Shown here: positions 51,708 to 60,262 of the stretch, in pieces
How positions within the stretch are numbered: position 1 is the stretch's first letter
Layout of the letters: every line of letters begins with the position of its first letter
Source: Tissierellales bacterium
GTDB lineage: Bacteria; Bacillota; Clostridia; Tissierellales; Sedimentibacteraceae
Assembly: GCA_018433765.1 (NCBI GenBank)
Contig: JAHDQO010000008.1
Location: forward strand, 1-64,000
DNA length: 64,000 bases
Reading direction: 5' to 3'
The notes under the pieces: generated by a model
Seen by the model: the letters and a program-made list of their open reading frames with translations, nothing else
Database searches by the model: none
What the model was told of the DNA's origin: nothing
Position numbers and translations under genes: made by a program

Positions 51708-51866
51708 ATGATAAACTATATAGTTGGAGGAGCTATAATAGGAGCTGTAATATATATTATAGTAAAAAAGATAAGAAAAACAATATCTGGTGAAGGATGT
51801 AGTGGCTGTTCAAGTTGTAGTTCATGTAATGGAACATGCGAATACACTACTAAGCATAATATATGA
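51708..51866 (+). CDS. FeoB-associated Cys-rich membrane peptide
   Basis: This 52-residue product begins with a membrane helix (YIVGGAIIGAVIYIIV), then a basic stretch and a Cys cluster GCSGCSSCSSC followed by NGTC. That pattern is the one described for FeoB-associated Cys-rich membrane proteins, thought to bind iron at the pore. ATG at 51708 follows GGGGAGG. It ends with an ATGA overlap with the next gene. Confidence 0.9.
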   Translation: MINYIVGGAIIGAVIYIIVKKIRKTISGEGCSGCSSCSSCNGTCEYTTKHNI

Positions 51867-52156
51867 GCATTGTTTTAGTAGGAGGACATGACCGAATGCA
51901 TAGTGAATATGAAAGAACATGTAAGCAATTAGGTCATAAGATAAAAATATTTACACAAATGAAAGCTAGATTTAGCAAAGCAATTGGATGTCCTGATGTG
52001 CTAGTTATTTTTACTAATACAGTTTCTCATAAAATGGTAAAAGCAGCGAGTATTGAAGCTAAAAGAAGAAATATACCAATTGTTAGATGTCATACTAGCA
52101 GTAAATGTGCTCTTGAAAATACAATTAAAAACATACAAAATACTAAAGCCGTCTAA
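51863..52156 (+). CDS. DUF2325 family protein
   Basis: The 97-residue cytoplasmic protein has the pattern of DUF2325: SIVLVGGHDRMHSEYE at the start, GCPDVLVIFTNTVSHKMV in the middle and IPIVRCHTSSKCALENTI at the end, a Rossmann-like half. The two conserved Cys could bind metal. Such genes often sit beside feoB. Function is not known. The start overlaps the previous stop by four bases, so translation is coupled. Confidence 0.82.
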   Translation: MSIVLVGGHDRMHSEYERTCKQLGHKIKIFTQMKARFSKAIGCPDVLVIFTNTVSHKMVKAASIEAKRRNIPIVRCHTSSKCALENTIKNIQNTKAV

Positions 52157-52185
52157 GCTCAAAGCCTAGACGGCTTTACTTTTTA
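52144..52185 (+). terminator. Terminator overlapping the DUF2325 stop codon
   Basis: TAAAGCCGTCTA (52144-52155) pairs perfectly with TAGACGGCTTTA (52167-52178), eleven-base loop, followed by CTTTTT. The left arm includes the last codons and stop of the gene, so ribosomes finishing translation would interfere with hairpin formation. Confidence 0.88.
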
Positions 52186-52229
52186 TACATTGCATGGTAA
52201 AATAAACCAAAATACAAGGAGGAGAAAGT

Positions 52230-52940
52230 ATGAACTATTTTGATACAGCAAATAGTAATTTTATATTTATCGTATGTGGATTAGCAATTTTATTTGTATT
52301 ATCACAAGCAGTAGTATTTCTTGTACTAGCATGGAAAAGGGGTATAGTGTTAGGTATGAGTAAAAATACTATGAAGAGTACTATAAAATCGAGTGCAATT
52401 TTTTCAATAGTTCCATCCTTACCAATCGTATTGTCTTTAATGGCCATGGTTCCAATACTAGGTATACCATTTCCGTGGCTTAGATTATCAATAGTTGGCT
52501 CAGCACCTTATGAGTTAATTTCTGCAGATATTGGAGCAAAAAGTATGGGAGTTGCAGGTTTAGGTGGAGAAGGGTATACAGCTCAAGTATTTGCAAATTC
52601 TATGTGGGTAATGTCTATAGGGATAATTTGGGGATTAGTATATTGTATTTTTTTTATGAAAAAGTATCAGAAAAAACTTAGAAATGTAAAAAAGAAAGAT
52701 TCTTCTTGGGCTGCAATACTAGTGTCAGCATTATATTTTGGAATGCTTTCAGTATATATAGGTCCACCTGTTATTGAGGGAGGTCTTCCTCTTATTACAT
52801 TAATATGCGGTGCATTAATTATGATAATAATAACTTCTATAATAAAAAAAACTAAGGCAGAATGGCTTTCTAATTTTTCACTTGCATTAAGTATGATTGG
52901 TGCAATGGCGTTTTCAGTTATAGCTAATTTCATTATATAG
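52230..52940 (+). CDS. DUF5058 family membrane protein
   Basis: The 236-residue protein has about six membrane segments. It matches DUF5058 by pattern: VVFLVLAWKRGIVLGMSKNT, SSAIFSIVPSLPIVLSLMAM and WLRLSIVGSAPYELISADIG. These proteins are thought to be transporters but no substrate is established. ATG at 52230 follows AAGGAGGAG. It is nine bases before a second membrane gene, likely the other half of a two-subunit carrier. Confidence 0.8.
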   Translation: MNYFDTANSNFIFIVCGLAILFVLSQAVVFLVLAWKRGIVLGMSKNTMKSTIKSSAIFSIVPSLPIVLSLMAMVPILGIPFPWLRLSIVGSAPYELISADIGAKSMGVAGLGGEGYTAQVFANSMWVMSIGIIWGLVYCIFFMKKYQKKLRNVKKKDSSWAAILVSALYFGMLSVYIGPPVIEGGLPLITLICGALIMIIITSIIKKTKAEWLSNFSLALSMIGAMAFSVIANFII

Positions 52941-52949
52941 GAGGAAAAA

Positions 52950-53642
52950 ATGAAAATAACAGATAAATATGCAAATGAAAACTTTAATGATTATATACAT
53001 AAGATGGGTAGAATTATTTTAAGCTGTACATTAATAATAATATTGCTAGTACCAACGTTAATTTGCTTGAAATTTGATATTTTTCCACCTTTAAAGAACT
53101 TTTTTAATGGTTTTATACAAGTAGCTATGGTTTATATACCATTGTGTATAGCTGAATTTCTTACATTTGTACCTATGCTTGGAAGTGGGGCATCATATCT
53201 TGCCTTTATAACAGGAAATTTAACAAACTTAAAAATACCATGTGCTAGCATGGCTGTAGAAAATGCTGGAGTAGAGCCTAATACTGATGAAGGTGATGTA
53301 ATTTCAATGCTGTCAGTTGCTTCATCATCAATAGTTACTATCTTAATAATTATTGTTGGTATGGTAGCTTTAGTTCCATTAAAGCCAATACTTAGTTCTG
53401 AAGTATTAAAACCTGCATTTGATAACATTCTTCCGGCACTTTTTGGAGCACTAGGAGCTTATTGGTTTGTAAAACAGTGGAAACTAGCAATAGTACCTGT
53501 AGTTACTTCAATAATCTTTGCAGTTATAATTATTAATATTCTAAAAATGGAAATAGGGTCACTTCAAGGTGTATTAATACCAATTTTAGGTATCATTTCA
53601 GTATTATCAGCAAGAATAATGTATAATAAAGGAAAACTATAA
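52950..53642 (+). CDS. Membrane protein, partner of the DUF5058 protein
   Basis: The 230-residue protein has about six membrane segments, with LCIAEFLTFVPMLGSGASYL and AFITGNLTNLKIPCASMAVE as distinctive polar motifs inside the membrane part. I do not recognise the family. It follows the DUF5058 gene by nine bases with its own AGGAGG, and is followed by a peptidase gene. A peptide or amino-acid derivative is therefore a plausible substrate, but this is only contextual. Confidence 0.7.
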   Translation: MKITDKYANENFNDYIHKMGRIILSCTLIIILLVPTLICLKFDIFPPLKNFFNGFIQVAMVYIPLCIAEFLTFVPMLGSGASYLAFITGNLTNLKIPCASMAVENAGVEPNTDEGDVISMLSVASSSIVTILIIIVGMVALVPLKPILSSEVLKPAFDNILPALFGALGAYWFVKQWKLAIVPVVTSIIFAVIIINILKMEIGSLQGVLIPILGIISVLSARIMYNKGKL

Positions 53643-53644
53643 TA

Positions 53645-53856
53645 ATAAAACGAGTAATGAGAAACTAGTAACGAGAAACATGGTGGCTTTACTAACGTAA
53701 AGCAGTGATGAGAAACGAGTGACGATTTTCTTAAAAATTTTGATCATTAATTATCAATTATCAAGTATAAATTAATAATTGTATTACTTTAAGAGTAGTT
53801 ATCGGTCATTCTGAGTGGAGCAGAGCAGAATCGAAGAATCGTCTAATTTAAATAAA
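53645..53856. repeat. Palindromic repeat and CATTCTGAG-type unit
   Basis: Left arms ACGAGTAATGAGAAACTAGT lead to core GCTTTAC-TAAC-GTAAAGC (53686-53703). Then come TTATCAATTATCAAGTAT-type words and, near 53807-53840, GTCATTCTGAGTGGAGCAGA with GAATCGAAGAATCGTC, related to the unit at 11021. No gene is present. Confidence 0.68.
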
Positions 53857-53877
53857 AAACAAGGGAGTGTTTTAATA

Positions 53878-55326
53878 ATGAGTATTGCATTAATTATAAT
53901 AGCAATTTTTATTGGGGTTCTTTTATTTAATACAGCTAAGTTTAAACCTTCAATTATAGACAAAAATTGTGGAATAGTTCCTTATACAGATGATAAAATA
54001 GATATAGAAAAGGCGGCAAGAAATTTATCAGAGGCAGTAAAAATAAAAACTATTTCAAATATTGATTACACTAAGTTTGATTTTGACAAATTTGAAGAAT
54101 TTATAAGTTTTATTGAAAGAACATATCCTCTTGTACATCAAAATCTCAGTAAAGAAAGGGTAAACAAATATAGTCTTGTATTCAAATGGAAAGGTAAAGA
54201 TACAAATAAAAAACCCATACTGCTTATGGGGCATTACGATGTAGTGCCTGTAGAAAGAGGTACTGAAAAAGATTGGACATATGATGCGTTTAGCGGCGAA
54301 ATTGCAGAAGGACAAATATGGGGAAGAGGAACATTAGATGATAAAATTTCAGTAATTTCAATACTTGAAGCTGCTGAGACCTTACTTAAACAAGGATATA
54401 TTCCTGAAAGAAACATATATTTTTCTTTTGGACATGACGAAGAAGTTGGAGGAAATCAGGGAGCTTCAAAAGTTGCAGAAAAATTTAAAAAAGAAGGATT
54501 AGAATTTGACTTTGTACTAGATGAAGGCGGAGCCGTTATAGAAAAACCTATGAATATTGATAAAACAGTTGCAACAATTGGCATTTGCGAAAAAGGTTCT
54601 ACAAATGTTAAAATAACAGTTAAGGGAGATGGAGGGCATTCATCTACACCACCAAAAAATACAGCTCTTGGTAAATTATCAGTAGTTATTACAAGATTAG
54701 AAAAGAACCAAATGAGACCTGAAATTACTAAACCTCTAGAGGATTTTTTAAATATTATTGGAAGAGAAATGGGTTATGGAGCTAGATTTGCAATATCAAA
54801 TATTAAAATTTTAAAGCCTCTTTTATATAAAATATTTGAAAAAAATTCAATGACAAATGCTATGATAAGAACAACTACAGCAGCAACCATGGCTAAAGCA
54901 AGTGATGCTCCAAATGTACTTCCTCAAAAAGCAAGTGCAGTAATCAATTGTAGAATAAGACCCGGAGATACTGTAGAAGATTTAATATATCATATTAAGA
55001 AAATTGCTGGCGATATAGAAGTAGAAATAGAGGTTTTATTAAAAGAAGTGGCATCTGCTGTTACAGATGTTAATTCAAAGCAGTATATAAATCTATGTAA
55101 AGTAATTAAAAAGATTTATCCTAATGTTATTATTTCTCCTTACCTTATGCTGGGAGGCACCGATTCCAGAAAATATGAAAAAGTGTGTAAAAACATATTA
55201 AGATTTTCACCTTATAAGTTAACAAATGAAGAACTTGCAACTATGCACAGTACAAATGAAAGAATAACATTAGAGAACTATAAAAGATTCATAACTTTTA
55301 TAAAAGTCATTATTGAAAATAATTAA
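53878..55326 (+). CDS. M20-family metallopeptidase with N-terminal membrane anchor
   Basis: The 482-residue protein has an N-terminal membrane helix (MSIALIIIAIFIGVLLF), then an M20/PM20D1-type carboxypeptidase: LMGHYDVVPVERGTEKDWTY with metal His and Asp, WGRGTLDDK with bridging Asp, FGHDEEVGGNQGA with catalytic Glu, VLDEGG, dimerisation domain with DGGHSSTPP and C-terminal MLGGTDSRKYE and MHSTNER. It likely cleaves N-acyl amino acids or dipeptides at the outer face. ATG at 53878 follows AGGGAGTG by eight bases; the longer frame runs into the repeat. Confidence 0.9.
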   Translation: MSIALIIIAIFIGVLLFNTAKFKPSIIDKNCGIVPYTDDKIDIEKAARNLSEAVKIKTISNIDYTKFDFDKFEEFISFIERTYPLVHQNLSKERVNKYSLVFKWKGKDTNKKPILLMGHYDVVPVERGTEKDWTYDAFSGEIAEGQIWGRGTLDDKISVISILEAAETLLKQGYIPERNIYFSFGHDEEVGGNQGASKVAEKFKKEGLEFDFVLDEGGAVIEKPMNIDKTVATIGICEKGSTNVKITVKGDGGHSSTPPKNTALGKLSVVITRLEKNQMRPEITKPLEDFLNIIGREMGYGARFAISNIKILKPLLYKIFEKNSMTNAMIRTTTAATMAKASDAPNVLPQKASAVINCRIRPGDTVEDLIYHIKKIAGDIEVEIEVLLKEVASAVTDVNSKQYINLCKVIKKIYPNVIISPYLMLGGTDSRKYEKVCKNILRFSPYKLTNEELATMHSTNERITLENYKRFITFIKVIIENN

Positions 55327-55342
55327 TGAAATGAGGATAAGT

Positions 55343-56302
55343 ATGAAAGTAGGATTTAAAATTGTAGGTTATAAAAAGTATTGGATTAATTTAATATCAG
55401 AACTAAAAATAAAATATCCTGATATTATTTTTGAAGAAATGGATAAAGAAAATATATCAGAATATAACGTTTTAGTTTCAGGTTTTTTAAAGCCAGAAGA
55501 TGTTAAAAAATCTCAGAAGTTGAAAGCGGTTTTTGTACCATTCACAGGTATTAATGGATTACCTATAAAGGAACTTTTAGATAGGGGTATAATAGTGAGT
55601 AATTCTCATACTAAGGCAGATACTATTGCAGAAAAAGCATTAGGATTAACATTAGCTGTTTTAGGTAAAGTTGTATATTATGATAAAAAATTAAGAAAAG
55701 GAAGATGGTCAGGCTTTTATTCTGAAGAGACTGGTCAGGGATGGAATACTCTCTACGGAAAAAAGGTTGGTATTTACGGTATGGGTAATATAGGAACTAA
55801 CATATGTAAGTTACTTAAGCCATTTAAATGTGAAATATATTCAATAAAAAGAGACAAAACAGATAAATGTGTAGATACATATGTCTGTGATTTGACAGAA
55901 TTAGCTGAAAAAGTTGACATTTTATATGTTTGTGTTCCTATGACTTCAGAAACAAAAGGAAGTGTAAATAAAGAAATTATTGAAAAAATGACAGGAGGAT
56001 ATATAATAAATGTAGCTCGTGGGAAAATAATAGATGAAAAGGCACTTTATGATGGATTGAAGAATAACATACTTGAAGGTGCAGGAATAGATACTTGGTA
56101 TCTTTATCCTAGAAGTAATAAAGAACAATTTCCTTCTAAATATCCAATACATGAGCTTAAGAATGTAGTAATGTCACCTCATGTGGCAGGAGATTCAAAT
56201 GAAAATAGATATGCAAATGCAAATGATGCAAAAGATCAATTAATACATTACATAGAAACAAATGAAGTTAAAAACGCAGTAGATTTAAGCAAATATCTAT
56301 GA
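55343..56302 (+). CDS. D-isomer-specific 2-hydroxyacid dehydrogenase
   Basis: This NAD-dependent oxidoreductase has 319 residues. The nucleotide-binding motif is GKKVGIYGMGNIGTNICKLL, with the catalytic Arg in INVARGKIID, Glu in ILEGAGIDTWY and the His in MSPHVAG. The N-terminal catalytic part is diverged. Substrate could be 3-phosphoglycerate, hydroxypyruvate or another 2-hydroxy acid. ATG at 55343 follows TGAGGA; it is 16 bases after the M20 peptidase gene, so the pair is probably co-transcribed. Confidence 0.88.
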   Translation: MKVGFKIVGYKKYWINLISELKIKYPDIIFEEMDKENISEYNVLVSGFLKPEDVKKSQKLKAVFVPFTGINGLPIKELLDRGIIVSNSHTKADTIAEKALGLTLAVLGKVVYYDKKLRKGRWSGFYSEETGQGWNTLYGKKVGIYGMGNIGTNICKLLKPFKCEIYSIKRDKTDKCVDTYVCDLTELAEKVDILYVCVPMTSETKGSVNKEIIEKMTGGYIINVARGKIIDEKALYDGLKNNILEGAGIDTWYLYPRSNKEQFPSKYPIHELKNVVMSPHVAGDSNENRYANANDAKDQLIHYIETNEVKNAVDLSKYL

Positions 56303-56303
56303 T

Positions 56304-56460
56304 AAAAAAACGAGGAACGAAAAACGAGAAACGAGAAATATGGTAGTTTTACTAACGTAAAATAAAATAAAAAAGAACTTTAATATAATACTAATAAATT
56401 TTCCTAAAAGAAAATTTATACCATGTTACTCGTTACACATTACTAGTTACTCGTTTAGAT
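56304..56460. repeat. Palindromic repeat with heptad arms
   Basis: Left arm ACGAGGAACGAAAAACGAGA with further ACGAG words, core GTTTTAC-TAAC-GTAAAAT (56346-56363), inner TTTTCCTAAAAGAAAA, and right arm ATGTTACTCGTTACACATTA and onward. The block fills the gap between two genes. Confidence 0.75.
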
Positions 56461-56475
56461 TACTGGGGGATAAAG

Positions 56476-57321
56476 ATGAAGAAATTTATAAGTATACTAT
56501 TAGTAATTGCAATTGTATTGGGAGTATTAATTTTTTTAATTTCACCAAACAATGTTGAAACATTTAGTACAGCTAAAGATTTTTCTATAGAAGAAAAAAT
56601 AAATGATTTAGAGTTAGATGTGTTTGGCAAGAATAAAATAGAATTGACAGAATATGAATTAAATCAATTGGCAGTTCCTATTATTTATGATAAATTAGAC
56701 AAACTTTATTTAAAAGACAAAGATATAAAAATAAACAATTTGTATATTGATTGTCAAAAAGATAAATTTTGCATTCAATCTGATATGCGAATATGGAAGA
56801 TTAATTTAGGTGTTCGAGCTTATGGATTGGTAACTCATCAAAATGGAAAGCTTAAATTCATATTATCTGAATTCAAAGTAGGCAAAATTAAAATAGGATT
56901 AAATATAATCAAAAAAATAGCAGGTATTGAAAGTGAAGATTTTACTATAGATATTGATAATGAAGAGCTTGAAACAATTAATATTAATTCATTATCAATA
57001 GATGAAGAAGGTATAGAGTTACAATTTACAACCAATAATAAAAAAGGAATAGAACAATTGATACATCCATCAGAAAGAGAATTTGCAAATGAAGTACTGT
57101 ATATTTTGCAAAAAGATGAAGAAAGCAAAGAATTTGGTAATAAACTTTTTAAAGTATTAATAAAAAAGAGACTAGAAATTAAAATAAATGAAGAAGATAT
57201 GTTTAAAGTAATAGATACATTTACTAAAATTGATAACAGCCAAAAATTAAGAATAATCTTTGCTCTAAGTAAATTGCATATAGACTTAGAAGATATAATA
57301 GAGCAATTGGGTGAAATTTAA
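56476..57321 (+). CDS. Membrane-anchored protein of unknown function (YpmS-like pattern)
   Basis: The 281-residue protein has one N-terminal helix (FISILLVIAIVLGVLIFLIS) and an extracellular domain of alternating beta strands (about 55-200): KIELTEYELNQLAVPIIYDK, FCIQSDMRIWKINLGVRAYG. The last 80 residues look helical and charged. The start of the domain recalls YpmS/DUF2140, but the match is loose. No catalytic motif is visible. ATG at 56476 follows a weak GGGGGAT. A terminator follows it. Confidence 0.6.
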   Translation: MKKFISILLVIAIVLGVLIFLISPNNVETFSTAKDFSIEEKINDLELDVFGKNKIELTEYELNQLAVPIIYDKLDKLYLKDKDIKINNLYIDCQKDKFCIQSDMRIWKINLGVRAYGLVTHQNGKLKFILSEFKVGKIKIGLNIIKKIAGIESEDFTIDIDNEELETININSLSIDEEGIELQFTTNNKKGIEQLIHPSEREFANEVLYILQKDEESKEFGNKLFKVLIKKRLEIKINEEDMFKVIDTFTKIDNSQKLRIIFALSKLHIDLEDIIEQLGEI

Positions 57322-57340
57322 TATTTGCAATGTGAAAAAT

Positions 57341-57372
57341 AGCATAGTAAGAATTTTTACTGTGCTTTTTTA
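57341..57372 (+). terminator. Terminator
   Basis: AGCATAGTAA (57341-57350) pairs with TTACTGTGCT (57357-57366), one G-T pair, six-base loop, then a T run. Confidence 0.88.
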
Positions 57373-57548
57373 TTAATAAATTATAAATATATATTGTAAT
57401 AATTTACAAAAACATATAGAATTACAAAATAGAGCAAATATTATTTTAATTTTAGTGAATTTATTATATATTTATGTATAAGAAAATGTTATATTATTCG
57501 TTATATACGTGATATTATAAAAAAAATAAAAGAATTTAGTATATAAAA

Positions 57549-57570
57549 ATATAATTGGAAACAATTATAT
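57549..57570. promoter_or_regulatory. Inverted repeat ATATAATTG-GAAA-CAATTATAT
   Basis: Nine-base arms are perfectly complementary around GAAA, 60 bases before the PAS-GGDEF-HD-GYP gene. It may be an operator or an RNA hairpin with a GNRA loop. The rest of 57373-57629 is AT-rich with no gene and no clear promoter. Confidence 0.4.
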
Positions 57571-57629
57571 AGAAAACAAAAATAAAATATGATAAAATAA
57601 AAAAAATTATAAAATCAGGGAGGCTTTTC

Positions 57630-59432
57630 ATGATTATCAATGAAAAATGCAGCAATCAAAACAGAAAGAGTATTAGCTTGGAACAATATGTTAAGCTCCT
57701 TGAATTAACTAATGATATTTTATTTATCTTAGACAATACAGGTAAAATATTAGAGTTCATAACAAATAAAGAAAAATTTTTATATTTATCAAAAGAAGAC
57801 ATGATAAATAAAAATATAATAGATGTTTTACCTCAAAAACTAAAAAAATTATCAATATTAATTATTAAAAAAGCTATAGAAAGCAAACAAATTCAAGAAT
57901 ATAGTAATGATATATTAATAGATGGTCAGGTAATGTATTTTCAAGCAAGATTAATTAGTTGTTCCGAAAACAAAGTTTTAGCATGTATTAGAGATATCAC
58001 TAATATAGTAAATCAAGAAAGAGACAAAAGAAAAATAGAAGTAAATTATAGAAAGATATTTGAAGAGAACTTTGTAGGTATAGAAATATACAATAAAGAA
58101 GGTAAGCTTACTGCTATTAACAATGCTTGTTTAGAAATGTTCGGCATAGATGATAAAAAAGAAGTACTTGGTTTTAGTCTTTTTAATGATCCTAATATTC
58201 CAGAGGAAGAAAAGCAGAAAATTATTAAAACTGGTAAAACAGATTTTGTTATAGATTTTAAATTTGATCTTGTAGAAGAGAAAAAATTGTACAAAACTAA
58301 TGAGACAGGAACTAAACATTTATTTGTTAAAATAAGAAAGATAAATTTTGAACAAAATGAAATTGGGTATATGGTCTTTGTTACAGATGTTACCTATATA
58401 TATAATAAAGAAAAAGAATTAGATTATCTAGCTAATCATGATATATTGACTAATCTAAAAAATAGATATTATTTTGAAAAGTATTTAGAAAAAGAAATTA
58501 ATATAAAAGATTATCCTATAACGCTAATTATGGGAGATATAGACGGGCTTAAAATTATAAATGATTCATTAGGACATACAGAGGGAGATAGATATATAAA
58601 AGAAATCAGTAAAAAGCTTACAAAAACTTTTCATAGTGCTGAATGTATTTCAAGAATAGGTGGAGATGAATTTATAATAATTTATAAAAACTTTGACGAA
58701 GAATACATTAAAACAGTAATTAAAAAAGCAGTAGATGAAATAAGTACTATACACTATGACATAGTAAAACCTACTGTAAGTTTTGGTTATAGCATTTTAT
58801 ATAATGATGCCAAAGATATTTATTTTGCATATAAAGAAGCAGAAAACAAGATGTATAAAACAAAATTATTTAAAAAAGCAAGCAGCAGAAACGATACATT
58901 AAAAAGTTTGTTAAAGGTTCTTGAACATAGAACTCATGAGAATGCAAAACATGGTCGCCAAATAGAAAATTTAGCAGTTAAAATAGCCCTCAAAATGGGA
59001 CTTTCATATCAAATAATAGATGAAATTCGTATTCTGTCTAAGCTGCACGATATAGGTAAAATAGGCATTCCTGATAGTATACTTAATAAAAAAGATAAAT
59101 TGAATGAAGAAGAATGGAAAATTATGCAGACACATAGCGAAATAGGATTTAGAATTGCATCAAGTATTAACCAAATTCATACTATAGCTAAAGGAATACT
59201 TCATATACATGAATGGTGGAATGGAAATGGATATCCAACTGGTCTAGAAGGTGAGCAAATACCAATAATATCACGAATAGTCTCAGTAGCGGATGCATAT
59301 GATTCTATGACATCTAATAGGGTATATAGGACTAAATTAACAGAAGAGCAAGCTGTAAATTTAATAATATCAGAAAGTGGAACTCATTTCGATCCAATTA
59401 TTGTTGATTACTTTGTTAAGGTTATTAATTAA
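57630..59432 (+). CDS. PAS-PAS-GGDEF-HD-GYP signalling protein
   Basis: The 600-residue cytoplasmic protein has two PAS domains (about 20-130 and 135-265; LELTNDILFILDNTGKILEF and FEENFVGIEIYNKEGKLTAI), a GGDEF domain with intact SRIGGDEFIIIY and GDIDGLKIINDSLGH, and an HD-GYP domain with LSKLHDIGKIGIPDS, HIHEWWNGNGYPTGL and VADAYDSMTSNRVYR. Both cyclic-di-GMP synthesis and breakdown are possible. No membrane segment. ATG at 57630 follows GGGAGG. Confidence 0.92.
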   Translation: MIINEKCSNQNRKSISLEQYVKLLELTNDILFILDNTGKILEFITNKEKFLYLSKEDMINKNIIDVLPQKLKKLSILIIKKAIESKQIQEYSNDILIDGQVMYFQARLISCSENKVLACIRDITNIVNQERDKRKIEVNYRKIFEENFVGIEIYNKEGKLTAINNACLEMFGIDDKKEVLGFSLFNDPNIPEEEKQKIIKTGKTDFVIDFKFDLVEEKKLYKTNETGTKHLFVKIRKINFEQNEIGYMVFVTDVTYIYNKEKELDYLANHDILTNLKNRYYFEKYLEKEINIKDYPITLIMGDIDGLKIINDSLGHTEGDRYIKEISKKLTKTFHSAECISRIGGDEFIIIYKNFDEEYIKTVIKKAVDEISTIHYDIVKPTVSFGYSILYNDAKDIYFAYKEAENKMYKTKLFKKASSRNDTLKSLLKVLEHRTHENAKHGRQIENLAVKIALKMGLSYQIIDEIRILSKLHDIGKIGIPDSILNKKDKLNEEEWKIMQTHSEIGFRIASSINQIHTIAKGILHIHEWWNGNGYPTGLEGEQIPIISRIVSVADAYDSMTSNRVYRTKLTEEQAVNLIISESGTHFDPIIVDYFVKVIN

Positions 59433-59475
59433 TAAAACTAAAATACAAATAATTATTTTAACATGCAAAAAATGG

Positions 59476-59504
59476 TTGCGATATAATAAATGATGTGTTA
59501 TAAT
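59476..59504 (+). promoter_or_regulatory. Promoter of the TetR gene
   Basis: TTGCGA (59476-59481), 17-base spacer, TATAAT (59499-59504). GGAGG at about 59520 is the ribosome site. No TetR palindrome is obvious. Confidence 0.55.
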
Positions 59505-59533
59505 AATTTAAAAATAAACGGAGGTTTATTATT

Positions 59534-60154
59534 GTGGCTCAAGTTTTGAAAGAAGAAGTTAAAGATAAAATTATAAAATCAGCAGTTGATGAGTTTATTG
59601 AAAAGGGTTATGAATATGCTTCAATGAGAAACATAGCAAAAAAAGCAGGAATAACTGCAGGTAATATTTATAGATATTTTGAAAGCAAAGAAAAGTTACT
59701 CGTTCAAATTGTAGATCCTGTATTAGTTAAACTTGATTTTTTTATGAAGGATATTACTAATAATCAACTAGATTTAAAAGTGTTTCCAAATAATAATAAT
59801 AAGATTTTGTTTGAAAATACAAAGATGAATTCGTTAACTCTAGTAACTGTGTTTTCAAGGTTTATAATATCCCTTTTCAAAGAGTTTAAAAATGAAATTA
59901 TTATTTTATTATCTAATGAAAGGACTTTAAGTAATCTAGAAATAAAAATTGATTTAAATAATTGGCTTATAGAATTATTCAAAGTAAACTTTAAATTTCA
60001 GATGAACAAGAAAGAACTAGCGGAAGAAGATATAACGTATATACATGCTGTGGAAAGAGGTTTCATTTCAGGAATTGTTGAAATTGTAAGAAAGTGTGAC
60101 GACACTATAAATGTTCAAGAAATTTTAGAAAGATATATAAATTTTTACTTCTAA
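59534..60154 (+). CDS. TetR-family regulator
   Basis: The 206-residue protein has a typical N-terminal DNA-binding domain: IKSAVDEFIEKGYEYASMRN, IAKKAGITAGNIYRYFESKEKLL. The ligand-binding half is not recognisable. The start is GTG at 59534, after GGAGG. It precedes an adaptor and RND pump, so it is likely their local repressor with a drug or lipid as ligand. Confidence 0.9.
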   Translation: MAQVLKEEVKDKIIKSAVDEFIEKGYEYASMRNIAKKAGITAGNIYRYFESKEKLLVQIVDPVLVKLDFFMKDITNNQLDLKVFPNNNNKILFENTKMNSLTLVTVFSRFIISLFKEFKNEIIILLSNERTLSNLEIKIDLNNWLIELFKVNFKFQMNKKELAEEDITYIHAVERGFISGIVEIVRKCDDTINVQEILERYINFYF

Positions 60155-60164
60155 TAATGAACAC

Positions 60165-60240
60165 TTGTTTAATAAAAGATTTACGAAGTATGAGTAAATC
60201 AACAATGTTGCTAGTTTCTCGTTATTCGTTTATCGTTCTA
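60165..60240. repeat. Palindromic repeat fragment
   Basis: AAAGATTTACGAAGTATGAGTAAAT-like core and a right arm TAGTTTCTCGTTATTCGTTT of the heptad family are present without a full left arm. The block ends just before the ribosome site of the adaptor gene. Confidence 0.55.
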
Positions 60241-60262
60241 AAAAAGAAAGGAATGATGTCCT

